From the NCBI GenBank assembly GCA_964526565.1, contig CAZGMC010000088.1:1-17677 (forward strand): a DNA stretch of 17,677 nt. Reading direction: 5' to 3'. Made by a program: the position numbers and the translations under genes. Below, piece by piece: positions 7,695 through 14,304 of the stretch. This stretch comes from CAZGMC01 sp964526565 (lineage in GTDB: Bacteria > Pseudomonadota > Alphaproteobacteria > DSM-16000 > Inquilinaceae). The notes under the pieces were generated by a model. It made no database searches. It worked only from the letters and a program-made list of their open reading frames with translations, and had not been told where the DNA came from. Position 1 is the first letter of the stretch; the number at the start of each line of letters is the position of its first letter.

Positions 7695-9032
7695 ATGACC
7701 CACGTGTTCCACCGCCATACCCACGTCGTGCCGCCGATGGCCGCCCGCGGCGACGGGGTGTACATCATCGGTGCCGACGGCCGCCGCTATCTGGACGCCT
7801 CGGGCGGTGCCGCGGTGTCGTGCGTCGGCCACAACCACCCGGCCGTGGTCCAGGCGATCAAGGACCAGATCGACCGGCTGCCCTATGCCCACACCGCGTT
7901 CTTCACGAACGAGCCGATGGAGCGCCTGGCCGATCGGCTGGTCGAGTCGGCGCGGCGCATCCCCGGCGCCGAGCTGGAGTGGGTCTATTTCGTCTCCGGC
8001 GGGTCGGAGGCGGTCGAGGCGGCCATCAAGATGGCCCGCCAGTACGTCCTGGAGACCGGCCACCCCGCGCGCCGGCGCCTGATCGCCCGCCGCCAGAGCT
8101 ATCACGGCAACACGCTGGGCGCCCTGGCCGCCGGCGGCAATCTGTGGCGCCGCCGCCAGTTCGAGCCGATCCTGATCGACGTCACCCACATCGCCCCGTG
8201 CTACGCCTATCGTGACCGCGGTCCCGACGAGTCCGAAGACGAGTACGGCGAGCGCGTTGCCGGCGAGCTGGAGCAGGCCATCCAACGCCTCGGCGCCGAG
8301 ACCGTCATGGCCTTCATCGCCGAGCCGGTGGTCGGCGCCACGGCCGGCGCGGTGCCGCCGGTGCCGGGCTATTTCAAGCGCATCCGCGAGATCTGCGACG
8401 AATACGGCATCCTGCTGATCCTCGACGAGGTGATGTGCGGCATGGGCCGCACCGGCAGCCTGTACGCCTGCGAGCAGGACGAGGTGGCGCCGGACCTGAT
8501 CGCCACGGCCAAGGGGCTGGGCGCGGGCTACCAGCCGATCGGGGCGGTGCTGGTCAGCGAGGCGATCCACCAGGCGTTCTACAATGGCAGCGGCTTCTTC
8601 CAGCACGGCCACACCTACATGGGCCACGCCACCGCCTGCGCCGCCGGACTGGCCGTGCAGGAGGCGATCGCCCGCGACCACCTGCTCGACAACGTGCGGG
8701 TCAGGGGTGCGGCGCTGCGCGCGGCGCTGAATGCGCGCTTCGGCAACCACCCCCATGTCGGCGACATCCGCGGGCGCGGCCTGTTCCTGGGGCTGGAACT
8801 GGTCGCCGACCGGCTGACCAAGGCGCCGTTCGACCCGGTGCTGAAGGTCCACGCGCGGGTCAAGCAGCAGGCCATGGCGCGCGGCCTGGTCTGCTATCCC
8901 ATGGGCGGCACGATCGATGGCAGCCGCGGCGACCACGTGCTGCTCGCCCCGCCGTTCATCATCGAGGATGGTCACGTCGACGAGATCGTCGACACGCTGG
9001 GCGCGGCGATCGATGCCGCGCTGGCCGCCTGA
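7695..9032 (+). CDS. Class III (omega/aspartate-family) aminotransferase
   Basis: A 445-residue PLP-dependent fold-type I enzyme that moves an amino group between an omega-amino or amine donor and a keto acid. Hallmarks in order: YLDASGGAAVSCVGHNHP, YFVSGGSEAVEAAIKMAR (phosphate-binding Ser/Gly), FIAEPVVGATAGAVPP, ILDEVMCGMGRTG with D244 contacting the PLP ring nitrogen, and the Schiff-base lysine K273 in ATAKGLGAGYQPIGA. The length is normal for the class. The start at 7695 has AAGG 9 nt upstream and begins at the start of homology; the frame is open further upstream but not protein-like. The donor cannot be told from sequence alone. The small membrane-protein gene follows 15 bp after the stop, so the two are probably co-transcribed. 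Confidence 0.94.
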   Translation: MTHVFHRHTHVVPPMAARGDGVYIIGADGRRYLDASGGAAVSCVGHNHPAVVQAIKDQIDRLPYAHTAFFTNEPMERLADRLVESARRIPGAELEWVYFVSGGSEAVEAAIKMARQYVLETGHPARRRLIARRQSYHGNTLGALAAGGNLWRRRQFEPILIDVTHIAPCYAYRDRGPDESEDEYGERVAGELEQAIQRLGAETVMAFIAEPVVGATAGAVPPVPGYFKRIREICDEYGILLILDEVMCGMGRTGSLYACEQDEVAPDLIATAKGLGAGYQPIGAVLVSEAIHQAFYNGSGFFQHGHTYMGHATACAAGLAVQEAIARDHLLDNVRVRGAALRAALNARFGNHPHVGDIRGRGLFLGLELVADRLTKAPFDPVLKVHARVKQQAMARGLVCYPMGGTIDGSRGDHVLLAPPFIIEDGHVDEIVDTLGAAIDAALAA

Positions 9033-9047
9033 GCCGGCGGCGGGGCG

Positions 9048-9518
9048 ATGATCGAGAGAGAGCCGGCACCGGAGAGAGTGGAGCCGCGGCCGGCCTTCGA
9101 CCTGTTCAGGTTCGTGCGCGAGGAGGTGCGCTTCGAGCACGGCCAGATCGCCTCGCGCACCGCCTCGTTCATCGGCGCCCAGGCGTTCCTGGTGACGGCG
9201 TTCGCCATAACCTTCGCCAACCGGGCCCCGGAGCTCGAAGAGCTGCGCTGCCGGCTGCTTTATGGCCTGCCGCTGCTGGGGCTGGTGATCGCGGTGTTCG
9301 TGTACATCGCCGTGATCAGCGCCTGCCAGAGCCTGGCCCGCCTGCACCAAGACCAGGAGCGCGTCTCCGCCGGCCTGGGCATCATGCAGCCCATGGCCCG
9401 CGACCGCGCCCGCTATCGCCGCAGCCAGTGGTACCCGCAACTGCTGCCGTGGATCTTCGCGGCGTTCTGGACCGGCGTCACGGTGCTGGTGGTCGTGCCG
9501 GACTGCGGGATCGGCTGA
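9048..9518 (+). CDS. Small integral membrane protein (RipA-like family)
   Basis: A 156-residue protein with three predicted membrane segments, at about residues 41-58 (FIGAQAFLVTAFAITFA), 71-92 (LYGLPLLGLVIAVFVYIAVIS) and 132-150 (LPWIFAAFWTGVTVLVVV). The pattern of an FVREEVRFEHGQIASRTASFIGAQAFL lead-in before the first segment is shared with small cytoplasmic-membrane proteins of the RipA type; this assignment is tentative and no biochemical role is known to me. The start lies 15 bp after the aminotransferase stop with GCGGGGCG upstream. A repeat element begins 4 bp after the stop. Confidence 0.75.
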   Translation: MIEREPAPERVEPRPAFDLFRFVREEVRFEHGQIASRTASFIGAQAFLVTAFAITFANRAPELEELRCRLLYGLPLLGLVIAVFVYIAVISACQSLARLHQDQERVSAGLGIMQPMARDRARYRRSQWYPQLLPWIFAAFWTGVTVLVVVPDCGIG

Positions 9519-9522
9519 GACC

Positions 9523-9686
9523 GACTTACGGGGACGGACTTGCGACTTGCGACTTGCGGTGACGACTTGGGGGGACAGTTTACTTGTTGCCCTGGACTGA
9601 CGGGGACAGTTTATTTATTTTCCTTGTCCTGATTTTAACACTGGGCTGGATTATCCAGGTAAATAAGTAAACTGTCACCGTAAGTC
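9523..9686. mobile_element. REP/MITE-like non-autonomous element
   Basis: The ends are imperfect inverted repeats: GACTTACGGGGAC at 9523 and the complement of GACTTACGGTGACAG ending at 9686. Inside are two direct copies of GGGGACAGTTTA (9571 and 9602) and one inverted copy (AAATAAGTAAACTGTCACC, 9661-9679), plus a 7-bp x3 microsatellite (GACTTGC, 9537-9557). Motifs of the GGGGACAGTTTACTTATTT type resemble the short repeats often found around IS200/REP-associated transposases; that link is from memory. No transposase is present. The element joins directly to a truncated chemotaxis gene. Confidence 0.72.
9537..9557. repeat. 7-bp tandem repeat, 3 copies
   Basis: GACTTGC is repeated three times without mismatch within the left part of the REP/MITE-like element; a further GACTTG follows a few bases later. 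Confidence 0.9.
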
Positions 9687-10021
9687 AAAGCAGGTCGGTG
9701 TCGGCCCAGGCGCCGCCAGGATGATACAAATGCCGACAGGGCGGTGCGCGTCACCGGGTTCTCGGCCTGCGCCCGCAGGTCGCTGCGGATGCTCTGCAGA
9801 TAGGCGGCCAGGGGCTCGTGGCGGGCTTCCAGCACGGCGCTCAGCTTGGCCTCGGCCTCGGCGCGCAGGCTGCCCTTGGCGCCCAGGTAGGCGACGAAGC
9901 CGACCGCCAGCGCCGAGACGACGCCCACCGCGATGACGATGAGCGAGACCTTGTGCGACAGCTTGAGGCGGACCCCGGATTTGTGCCCGTTGCCTTCAGC
10001 GTCTCGGGAGCGAGCGCGCAT
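9635..10021 (-). pseudogene. Truncated methyl-accepting chemotaxis protein, N-terminal fragment
   Basis: It starts at 10021 (MRARSRDAEG) with GAAGGAA about 9 nt upstream. Residues about 21-48 form the first membrane helix (KVSLIVIAVGVVSALAVGFVAYLG). The beginning of a periplasmic sensor domain follows (LSAVLEARHEPLAAYLQSIRSDLRAQAENPVTRTALSAF), a pattern common at the N-terminus of alphaproteobacterial chemoreceptors. After about residue 111 the reading enters the REP/MITE-like element at 9686, which supplies about 18 unrelated residues before a stop. The second membrane helix, HAMP and signalling domains are all missing, so it cannot signal. The 5' leader carries a seven-copy 14-bp tandem array directly against the ribosome binding site. 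Confidence 0.8.
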
Positions 10022-10036
10022 GATCTGAGATTCCTT

Positions 10037-10134
10037 CTCGGCCCGACGACCTCGGCCCGACGACCTCGGCCCGACGACCTCGGCCCGACGACCTTGGCCC
10101 GACGACCTTGGCTGGACGACCTCGGCTGGACGAC
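10037..10134. repeat. 14-bp tandem repeat, 7 copies, abutting a ribosome binding site
   Basis: The unit CTCGGCCCGACGAC occurs at 10037, 10051, 10065 and 10079 without mismatch. Three variant copies at 10093, 10107 and 10121 carry C-to-T or CCC-to-CTG type changes. The first copy touches the minus-strand Shine-Dalgarno (TTCCTTC at 10031-10037 on the plus strand) of the truncated chemotaxis gene, so the array is its 5' leader. Confidence 0.97.
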
Positions 10135-10643
10135 GGGGCCGCCGTGTCCGCTGGCCCGGCACCGCGGGACCGCGCCGGTGAGCACCTGCAGCAACGTTGT
10201 CGTGAAAGGGTTCATAAACGCTTACCTTGAAAGAGAACCGTTGATTGCTTCGATGTCTAAAGTCGAAGGCAAGGCGGGACGCGGCCATGGCCGGCAGCGG
10301 CCCGGCAATTCTGTTCATTCAGCAGGGGTATTTACTTCCCGCACACGGTGCAGCGCCTTTCCGTACCGGATGAACCAAATGTGGCATCCGGCGTCGCAAA
10401 AACGATCACCAAAAACGCTGCAGCGTGATAGAGACTGTCACATTCCGGCTTTACGATCCGCCACCAGAACGGCGCGCCACTGCCGGCTGCGGTCTTGGCA
10501 ACAGGAAGAGAAAGCGTCGTCGCGACTCTGCATGAACGGTGGCTTGTCAGGAAGAACCGGAAGATAATTTCTTTCGGCGGCAGGGGCACGGCGCCGGCTA
10601 TGCGACCGGACTTCATCTTTACTACGTATGGGAGACCCAGACC
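10135..10643. other. Divergent intergenic region, about 510 bp
   Basis: It lies between the chemotaxis fragment (-) and the phasin (+). A 12-bp perfect palindrome ACGCTGCAGCGT (10415-10426) sits inside a wider ATCAC...GTGAT inverted repeat and could be a regulator site for the phasin gene. A weak promoter-like pair, TTGTCA near 10546 and TAATTT 15 bp further on, is too short-spaced to call. No protein-coding signal is seen. Confidence 0.4.
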
Positions 10644-11051
10644 ATGGACCACATCACCGGAATCGAGATCTTCAATCCGTCGCTGGGCTTTGCCGAGTCG
10701 GCGCCGCTGCGCATGGCTCTGGCGCAGCCGATGGTCGGCATGCTGAACGCCCAGGCCAATCTGCTGTCGACGTTCAACACGTCGGCCGAGCGGTGGATCA
10801 ACCGCCGTCGCGAAGACGCCGAGGCGGCGCGCGACACCCTGGACCGCATGGCCGGCTGCCGTGACCTGACCGACTTCATGGGCATCTACGGCGATTGGGT
10901 GCAGGGCAACATGCAGCGCATGTCCGATGACCTGGCTGCGCTCGGCGAGCAGGCCCAGGCGCTCTATGCCTGCGGCATGGCCGGCGCACAGCGCGTCGAG
11001 GAGCAGGCCAAACAGGCGGCGGAGCAGATGCCGCAGGCCATCGCGGCCTGA
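10644..11051 (+). CDS. Phasin-family protein
   Basis: A 135-residue, almost wholly helical, amphipathic protein. The arrangement MLNAQANLLSTFNTSAERWINRRREDAEAARDTLDRMAGC...FMGIYGDWVQGNMQRMSDDLAALGEQAQ matches the phasin 2 pattern: a conserved aromatic WV/Q segment followed by heptads that coat polyhydroxyalkanoate granules. Phasins control granule size and number and are not enzymes. The start at 10644 has GGGAG about 9 nt upstream. There is no signal peptide or membrane helix. No polyhydroxyalkanoate synthesis genes are adjacent, so the link to granules rests on family resemblance. It ends convergently with the aapJ-like gene. Confidence 0.85.
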   Translation: MDHITGIEIFNPSLGFAESAPLRMALAQPMVGMLNAQANLLSTFNTSAERWINRRREDAEAARDTLDRMAGCRDLTDFMGIYGDWVQGNMQRMSDDLAALGEQAQALYACGMAGAQRVEEQAKQAAEQMPQAIAA

Positions 11052-11123
11052 CCGGCATACCCGTTCGGGGAGGGGGGGGACCGGCGGCTGGCGGCGCCTG
11101 CGGGCGCTGCCGGCCGCTGCGTC

Positions 11124-11183
11124 TTTGCGCCTTGATCCTTTGCGCCTTGATCCTTTGCGCCTTGATCCTTTGCGCCTTGACGA
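11124..11183. repeat. 15-bp intergenic tandem repeat, 3 perfect plus 1 partial copy
   Basis: TTTGCGCCTTGATCC is repeated at 11124, 11139 and 11154, with a fourth copy at 11169 matching over its first 12 bases. It lies between two convergent genes, 72 bp beyond the phasin stop. Confidence 0.96.
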
Positions 11184-11245
11184 TGCCGGCGGGCGGGCGA
11201 CACCGTCCGTCGACAGCCACAGGCGGCGGTCGAGGCACGATATCA

Positions 11246-11267
11246 TGCGGCCGGAGTCACGGCCGCA
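11246..11267. other. Hairpin between convergent genes
   Basis: An 8-bp perfect stem, TGCGGCCG with CGGCCGCA, around a 6-nt loop. It has no T-run on either side, so it may be a stabilising or Rho-linked structure rather than an intrinsic terminator. Confidence 0.4.
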
Positions 11268-11301
11268 GCGGCGGCGGCCGCCTACTCGGCACCGCTGGCC
11301 G

Positions 11302-11320
11302 GGCCGCCCCGCGGGCGGCC
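11302..11320 (-). terminator. Stem-loop directly after the aapJ-like stop
   Basis: GGCCGCCC and GGGCGGCC form an 8-bp perfect stem with a 3-nt loop, starting one base after the minus-strand stop codon. No T-run follows in that direction, so termination would be weak or factor-assisted. Confidence 0.4.
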
Positions 11321-11321
11321 T

Positions 11322-12359
11322 TTAGCGGACCGGCATGGCGTACATCAGCCCGCCGCGCGTCCACAGGTCGTTGACGCCGCGGTCCAGGCCCAGCGGCGTT
11401 TCCGGCCCGACATTGCGGGCAAAGATCTCGCCGTAGTTGCCGACGGCGCGAACGGCATTGTAGGCCCAGTCCTCCGACAGGCCCAGCGCCTCGCCCATGC
11501 CCGACGTCGCGCCGAGCAGGCGCCGCACGGTCGGGTCGGTGCTGTTGGCCCGCATGTCCTCGGCGTTCTGGCTGGTGATGCCCTTCTCCTCGGCCTGGAT
11601 CAGGGCATAGAGCACCCACCTGGCGATGTCGAAGAACTCGTCGTCGCCGTGGCGCACGGCCGGGCCCAGCGGCTCCCTGGAGATGATCTCCGGCAGGACG
11701 ACGTAGTCGCCGGGGGTGTCCGCCTCGGTGGCGCGGATCGCGGCGAGCTGCGAATGGTCCGAGGTCAGAACGTCGCAGCGGCCGGCGAAGAAGGCGGCAT
11801 TGACCTCCTGCAGCTGCTCCATGACCACCGGCTCGAACCGCATGTCGTTGGCGCGGAAGAAGTCGGCCAGGTTGAGCTCGGTGGTGGTGCCGGCCTGCAC
11901 GCACACGGTGGCGCCGTCCAGGTCCAAGGCGCTTTCCACGCCCAGGGCGCGCGGCACCAGCAAGCCCTGGCCGTCATGGAAGGTGACGCCGGCGAAGTTC
12001 AGGTCCAGGGCGGTGTCGTGGGTCAGCGTCCAGGTGGTGTTGCGCGACAGGATGTCGATCTCGCCCGACTGCAGGGCGGTGAAGCGCTGCTGCGCCGTCA
12101 GCGGCGTGAAGCGCACCGCTTCCGCCTCGCCGAACAGGGCGGCAGCCACGGCGCGGCAGTAGTCCACGTCCAGGCCGGTCCAGTTGCCCTCGCTGTCGGG
12201 GTTCGAAAAGCCGGCCAGGCCCGTGTTCACGCCGCATTGGATGTAGCCGCGGTCGCGGACCGCATCCAGCGTCTCCCCCGCCCATGCCGGCGCCGTGGCA
12301 GCCATGCCGACCACGGTGGCCGCGGCGGCCGCCGCGGCCATCACGATGCCTGTCCTCAT
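11322..12359 (-). CDS. aapJ: General L-amino acid ABC transporter periplasmic binding protein (AapJ/BztA type)
   Basis: A 345-residue type II periplasmic binding protein. The signal peptide covers about residues 1-27 (GIVMAAAAAAATVVGMAATAPAWA). The mature protein begins GETLDAVRDRGYIQCGVNTGL and continues with GFSNPDSEGNWTGLDVDYCRAVAAALFG, FTALQSGEIDILSRNTTWTLTHD and a late GVNDLWTRGGLMYAMP, all typical of AapJ/BztA. It delivers many L-amino acids to the AapQMP permease. No permease or ATPase gene is next to it: downstream is the convergent phasin and upstream the divergent HPF gene. It is an orphan in this window. The start at 12359 has GGGAA about 9 nt upstream, and a Met at codon 7 is possible. 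Confidence 0.93.
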   Translation of the reverse strand: MRTGIVMAAAAAAATVVGMAATAPAWAGETLDAVRDRGYIQCGVNTGLAGFSNPDSEGNWTGLDVDYCRAVAAALFGEAEAVRFTPLTAQQRFTALQSGEIDILSRNTTWTLTHDTALDLNFAGVTFHDGQGLLVPRALGVESALDLDGATVCVQAGTTTELNLADFFRANDMRFEPVVMEQLQEVNAAFFAGRCDVLTSDHSQLAAIRATEADTPGDYVVLPEIISREPLGPAVRHGDDEFFDIARWVLYALIQAEEKGITSQNAEDMRANSTDPTVRRLLGATSGMGEALGLSEDWAYNAVRAVGNYGEIFARNVGPETPLGLDRGVNDLWTRGGLMYAMPVR

Positions 12360-12686
12360 TCTCCCCGATTCCCGGCGCAGTTGATGGTCTTGGGCCCTGC
12401 GGCTGCGTCGCGTACGGCGCTTCTTGTAGCAACTTTCCAGCGGAAACACATAAAAAATAGAGGACCTCGTTGCCTGTTGGGCGGTGCCGCGATCGGCGGG
12501 ACGGAACCCACCGCAAGGCCCGCCGTTCTATGAGTTCAGGGCCGATCCGCCGGGCCGCACGGCCGGCATGCCGCAGCAGCAACGGGCGACCCCAATGCGA
12601 AGCCCCAATGCGAAGCCCCAATGCAGGGGCCCCAAATGCAGGGCCCCCAAATGCAGGGCCCCAAATGCAGGACCAAGGAGACGATC
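12360..12686. other. Divergent regulatory region between aapJ-like and HPF genes
   Basis: It contains an AT-rich core at about 12448-12466 (CACATAAAAAATAGAGG), the likely promoter zone for one or both genes, followed on the right by a six-copy tandem array. Hexamer pairs with acceptable spacing are not clear enough to call. Confidence 0.4.
12590..12671. repeat. 13-15-bp tandem repeat, 6 copies, ending 3 nt before a ribosome binding site
   Basis: Copies 1-2 are CCCCAATGCGAAG (13 bp). Copy 3 is CCCCAATGCAGGG, and copies 4-6 are 13-15 bp versions of CCCCAAATGCAGGG. The array therefore drifts from one unit type to another. It ends at 12671 and the AAGGAG of the HPF gene is at 12675-12680, so the array forms the 5' leader. 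Confidence 0.93.
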
Positions 12687-13265
12687 ATGCCGATTCCCCT
12701 CGAGTTTGCGTTTCGCGGCCTTGAAGGCACCGACGCCATGCGGAGCCGCATTGAGGCGCAGGTCGCGCGGCTCGAGCCCTGGGAAGACGTCATCATCGGT
12801 GCGCGCGTATCGGTCGAGGTGGCTCAGCGCCACGGCCACAAGGCGATCGTCGAGATCCACCTTGAGGTCAGCGTCGAGGGCGACACCCTGTTCGCCAAGC
12901 GCGACACGCAGCTGCCGGAGCCGGCCAATCAGATGGGCTTCTACGCCACCCTGGGCGAGACGTTCGACGCCATGCTGCGGCAGCTCAAGGGGTACAAGGC
13001 CAGGCGCCGCCGCGACGTCAAGGTTCACGAGGGTGGCGGCTACGGGCGCATCCAGCGTCTGGATCCGGTCCACGAGCACGGCTTCATCGAGACGCCCGAC
13101 GGCATCAACCTGTTCTTCCACCGCGCCGTCGTCGCCGAGGGCGAGTACGAGCGGCTGCACGAGGGCGCCGAGGTCGTCTACCGGATCGCCGAGGCGGAAG
13201 GGACCTACGGGCCCCAGGCGGCCATGGTCAAGCTGCGCCCGACCGAGGCCAAGGCGGGGCGGTGA
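12687..13265 (+). CDS. Ribosome hibernation factor-like (HPF/RaiA) protein fused to a cold-shock domain
   Basis: A 192-residue cytosolic protein. Residues about 3-105 have the HPF/RaiA beta-alpha fold pattern (PLEFAFRGLEGTDAMRSRIEAQVARLE, KAIVEIHLEVS, a last helix FDAMLRQLKGY). A basic linker KARRRRD follows, then a cold-shock domain at about 126-185 (HGFIETPDGINLFFHRAVV is the RNP region, ending YGPQAAMVKLRP). HPF/RaiA proteins bind the 30S A/P region in stalled or starved cells; a C-terminal cold-shock domain adds RNA binding and marks a family variant. The start at 12687 has a perfect AAGGAG 6 nt upstream. The upstream in-frame Met codons lie in the tandem array and are rejected. Confidence 0.88.
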   Translation: MPIPLEFAFRGLEGTDAMRSRIEAQVARLEPWEDVIIGARVSVEVAQRHGHKAIVEIHLEVSVEGDTLFAKRDTQLPEPANQMGFYATLGETFDAMLRQLKGYKARRRRDVKVHEGGGYGRIQRLDPVHEHGFIETPDGINLFFHRAVVAEGEYERLHEGAEVVYRIAEAEGTYGPQAAMVKLRPTEAKAGR

Positions 13266-13448
13266 CGGGTTGGCCGTCCGGAGTCCGGCAAGCGGTTCAG
13301 GCTGTACGTGGTGGGGCCAACAAGCACGGGCGTTCGGCGGGATGGCCCGCAAGAGGCCGCAGGCTTCGGCGGGGTAGCGGACAGCCCTGGCCCGCTGTCA
13401 CCGGATGGACAGACCGCGAAGGGAGACGTCGTTGGGCTGTCCGCTCCG
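13266..13448. other. Convergent intergenic region
   Basis: 183 bp between the HPF gene and brnA. A GACAGC/GCTGTC hairpin (13380-13399, 8-nt loop) is the only structure seen; no T-run follows. No gene is seen. Confidence 0.35.
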
Positions 13449-13700
13449 TCACGGACGGGAGATCTCCCGCTCAAGCATCTCGCGGATGAGCCGGGTGTAG
13501 GGAATGCCTCGCATCCGGGCGCGTTCTTTTACAGCGTCGAGCAACGGTTTGGGCAGGCGCATGTTGAGCTGGGCGGCCTTCGGCTCGAACTCGAAGCGCA
13601 CGGGCTTGAAGTGCGACAGGTCATAGTCCGTCAGGTCCGCCGTCTCGACGAAACGCTCGGCGTCCTCGTCACTCTGAAAGACCGGGATTTTCTTTTTCAT
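13449..13700 (-). CDS. brnA: BrnA-type antitoxin
   Basis: An 83-residue protein beginning MKKKIPVFQSDEDAERFVE. The N-terminal half (DLTDYDLSHFKPVRFEFEPK) is the toxin-wrapping segment typical of BrnA/CopG-like partners of BrnT. The C-terminal part, residues about 48-80 (QLNMRLPKPLLDAVKERARMRGIPYTRLIREMLERE), is a ribbon-helix-helix DNA-binding domain, so it should both neutralise the toxin and repress the operon. The start lies 32 bp inside brnT, which is usual for translationally coupled toxin-first BrnT/BrnA pairs. A longer in-frame extension lies within brnT and is rejected. Confidence 0.92.
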   Translation of the reverse strand: MKKKIPVFQSDEDAERFVETADLTDYDLSHFKPVRFEFEPKAAQLNMRLPKPLLDAVKERARMRGIPYTRLIREMLEREISRP

Positions 13701-13989
13701 GGTAATCGCTCTCTTTTCTGTGCATGTAGCGGGCGCTGATGGGCCGGATGTAGGTCTTTCCCCCACGCTCGCGGCGTGTGAACACGAGGAAGACGTATCG
13801 GCCGGTGTGCGTCCTGCCGATGGCGCGGAGCCGCTCCTCGGTCAGCGAATGCTCCGTGTCGACGAAGATGACGGGATCGCGGGTGAACAGGCTTTCGATC
13901 TCTGCGATGGACACGCCGTGCTTCTGGCACTTGTCCCGGTTGCCGCGATCCCAGTCGAACCCCGCGATTCCGGATATGGCCTCGTCCAT
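13669..13989 (-). CDS. brnT: BrnT-type RNase toxin
   Basis: A 106-residue protein of the BrnT family, RelE-fold ribonucleases that slow growth when free of BrnA. The family pattern is clear: GFDWDRGNRDKCQKHGVSIAEIESLF, DTEHSLTEERLRAIGRTHTGRYVFLVFTRR, then KTYIRPISARYMHRKE, which carries the conserved R-x-I-S-A-R-x-M segment. The length is slightly over the usual 90-95 residues because of a few extra C-terminal residues overlapping brnA. There is no Shine-Dalgarno before the start; the promoter is so close that the transcript is predicted to be leaderless. Confidence 0.93.
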   Translation of the reverse strand: MDEAISGIAGFDWDRGNRDKCQKHGVSIAEIESLFTRDPVIFVDTEHSLTEERLRAIGRTHTGRYVFLVFTRRERGGKTYIRPISARYMHRKESDYHEKENPGLSE

Positions 13990-13995
13990 GCCATG

Positions 13996-14023
13996 ATACT
14001 AGACAAATGTGTAGACACGTCAA
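13996..14023 (-). promoter_or_regulatory. brnT-brnA promoter with candidate BrnA operator
   Basis: On the minus strand, TTGACG (14018-14023), a 16-bp spacer and TAGTAT (13996-14001) form a near-consensus housekeeping promoter. Only six bases separate the -10 from the brnT ATG at 13989, placing the transcription start at or next to the start codon. Two direct copies of TGTCTA, 12 bp apart (14000-14005 and 14012-14017), lie in the spacer and touch the -10, and GTGTAGACAC (14009-14018) is an inverted repeat. These are good candidates for BrnA binding. Confidence 0.65.
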
Positions 14024-14304
14024 CGGCGGGAACATCTTCCCTCATCCCGGCCGCCACTTCAGCCGCGTCCGACGGCCCGTCTCGCAACGCGTCCAAACGG
14101 CCGTTTTCTCCTGTCCGTGCGGTTTGGACCGACCTATGCCCGGATCGCTTGAAAGGCCGGATGTCGGGAGTTCAGACGGCCTGACAAGCCTCCATGCAAC
14201 ACGGTAGCCTCATTGCCGGGCCCTCCGGAAATAGCGTTTGACCGGACCCGTTTGCGTGCCGAAGATCGGGTTCACCGCATTTCCGTGACGGGCCCACCCA
14301 CGCC
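14024..14304. other. Divergent intergenic region before metC
   Basis: 281 bp without protein-like coding signal. No clear promoter or S-adenosylmethionine riboswitch structure is recognised ahead of metC. Confidence 0.35.

Noticed and set aside
7617..9440. 607-residue minus-strand open frame
   Set aside because: Antisense shadow of the aminotransferase and membrane-protein genes, with no recognisable motifs.
10332..11246. 304-residue minus-strand open frame
   Set aside because: Antisense to the phasin and extends through the 15-bp tandem array; no protein-like segment.
12424..12466. Possible promoter (TTGTAG and AT-rich run) for the HPF gene
   Set aside because: The spacing to a usable -10 is 19-20 bp and the hexamers are weak.
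13456..13469. Perfect palindrome CGGGAGATCTCCCG at the end of brnA
   Set aside because: It lies inside coding sequence with no T-run or loop and is most likely coincidental.
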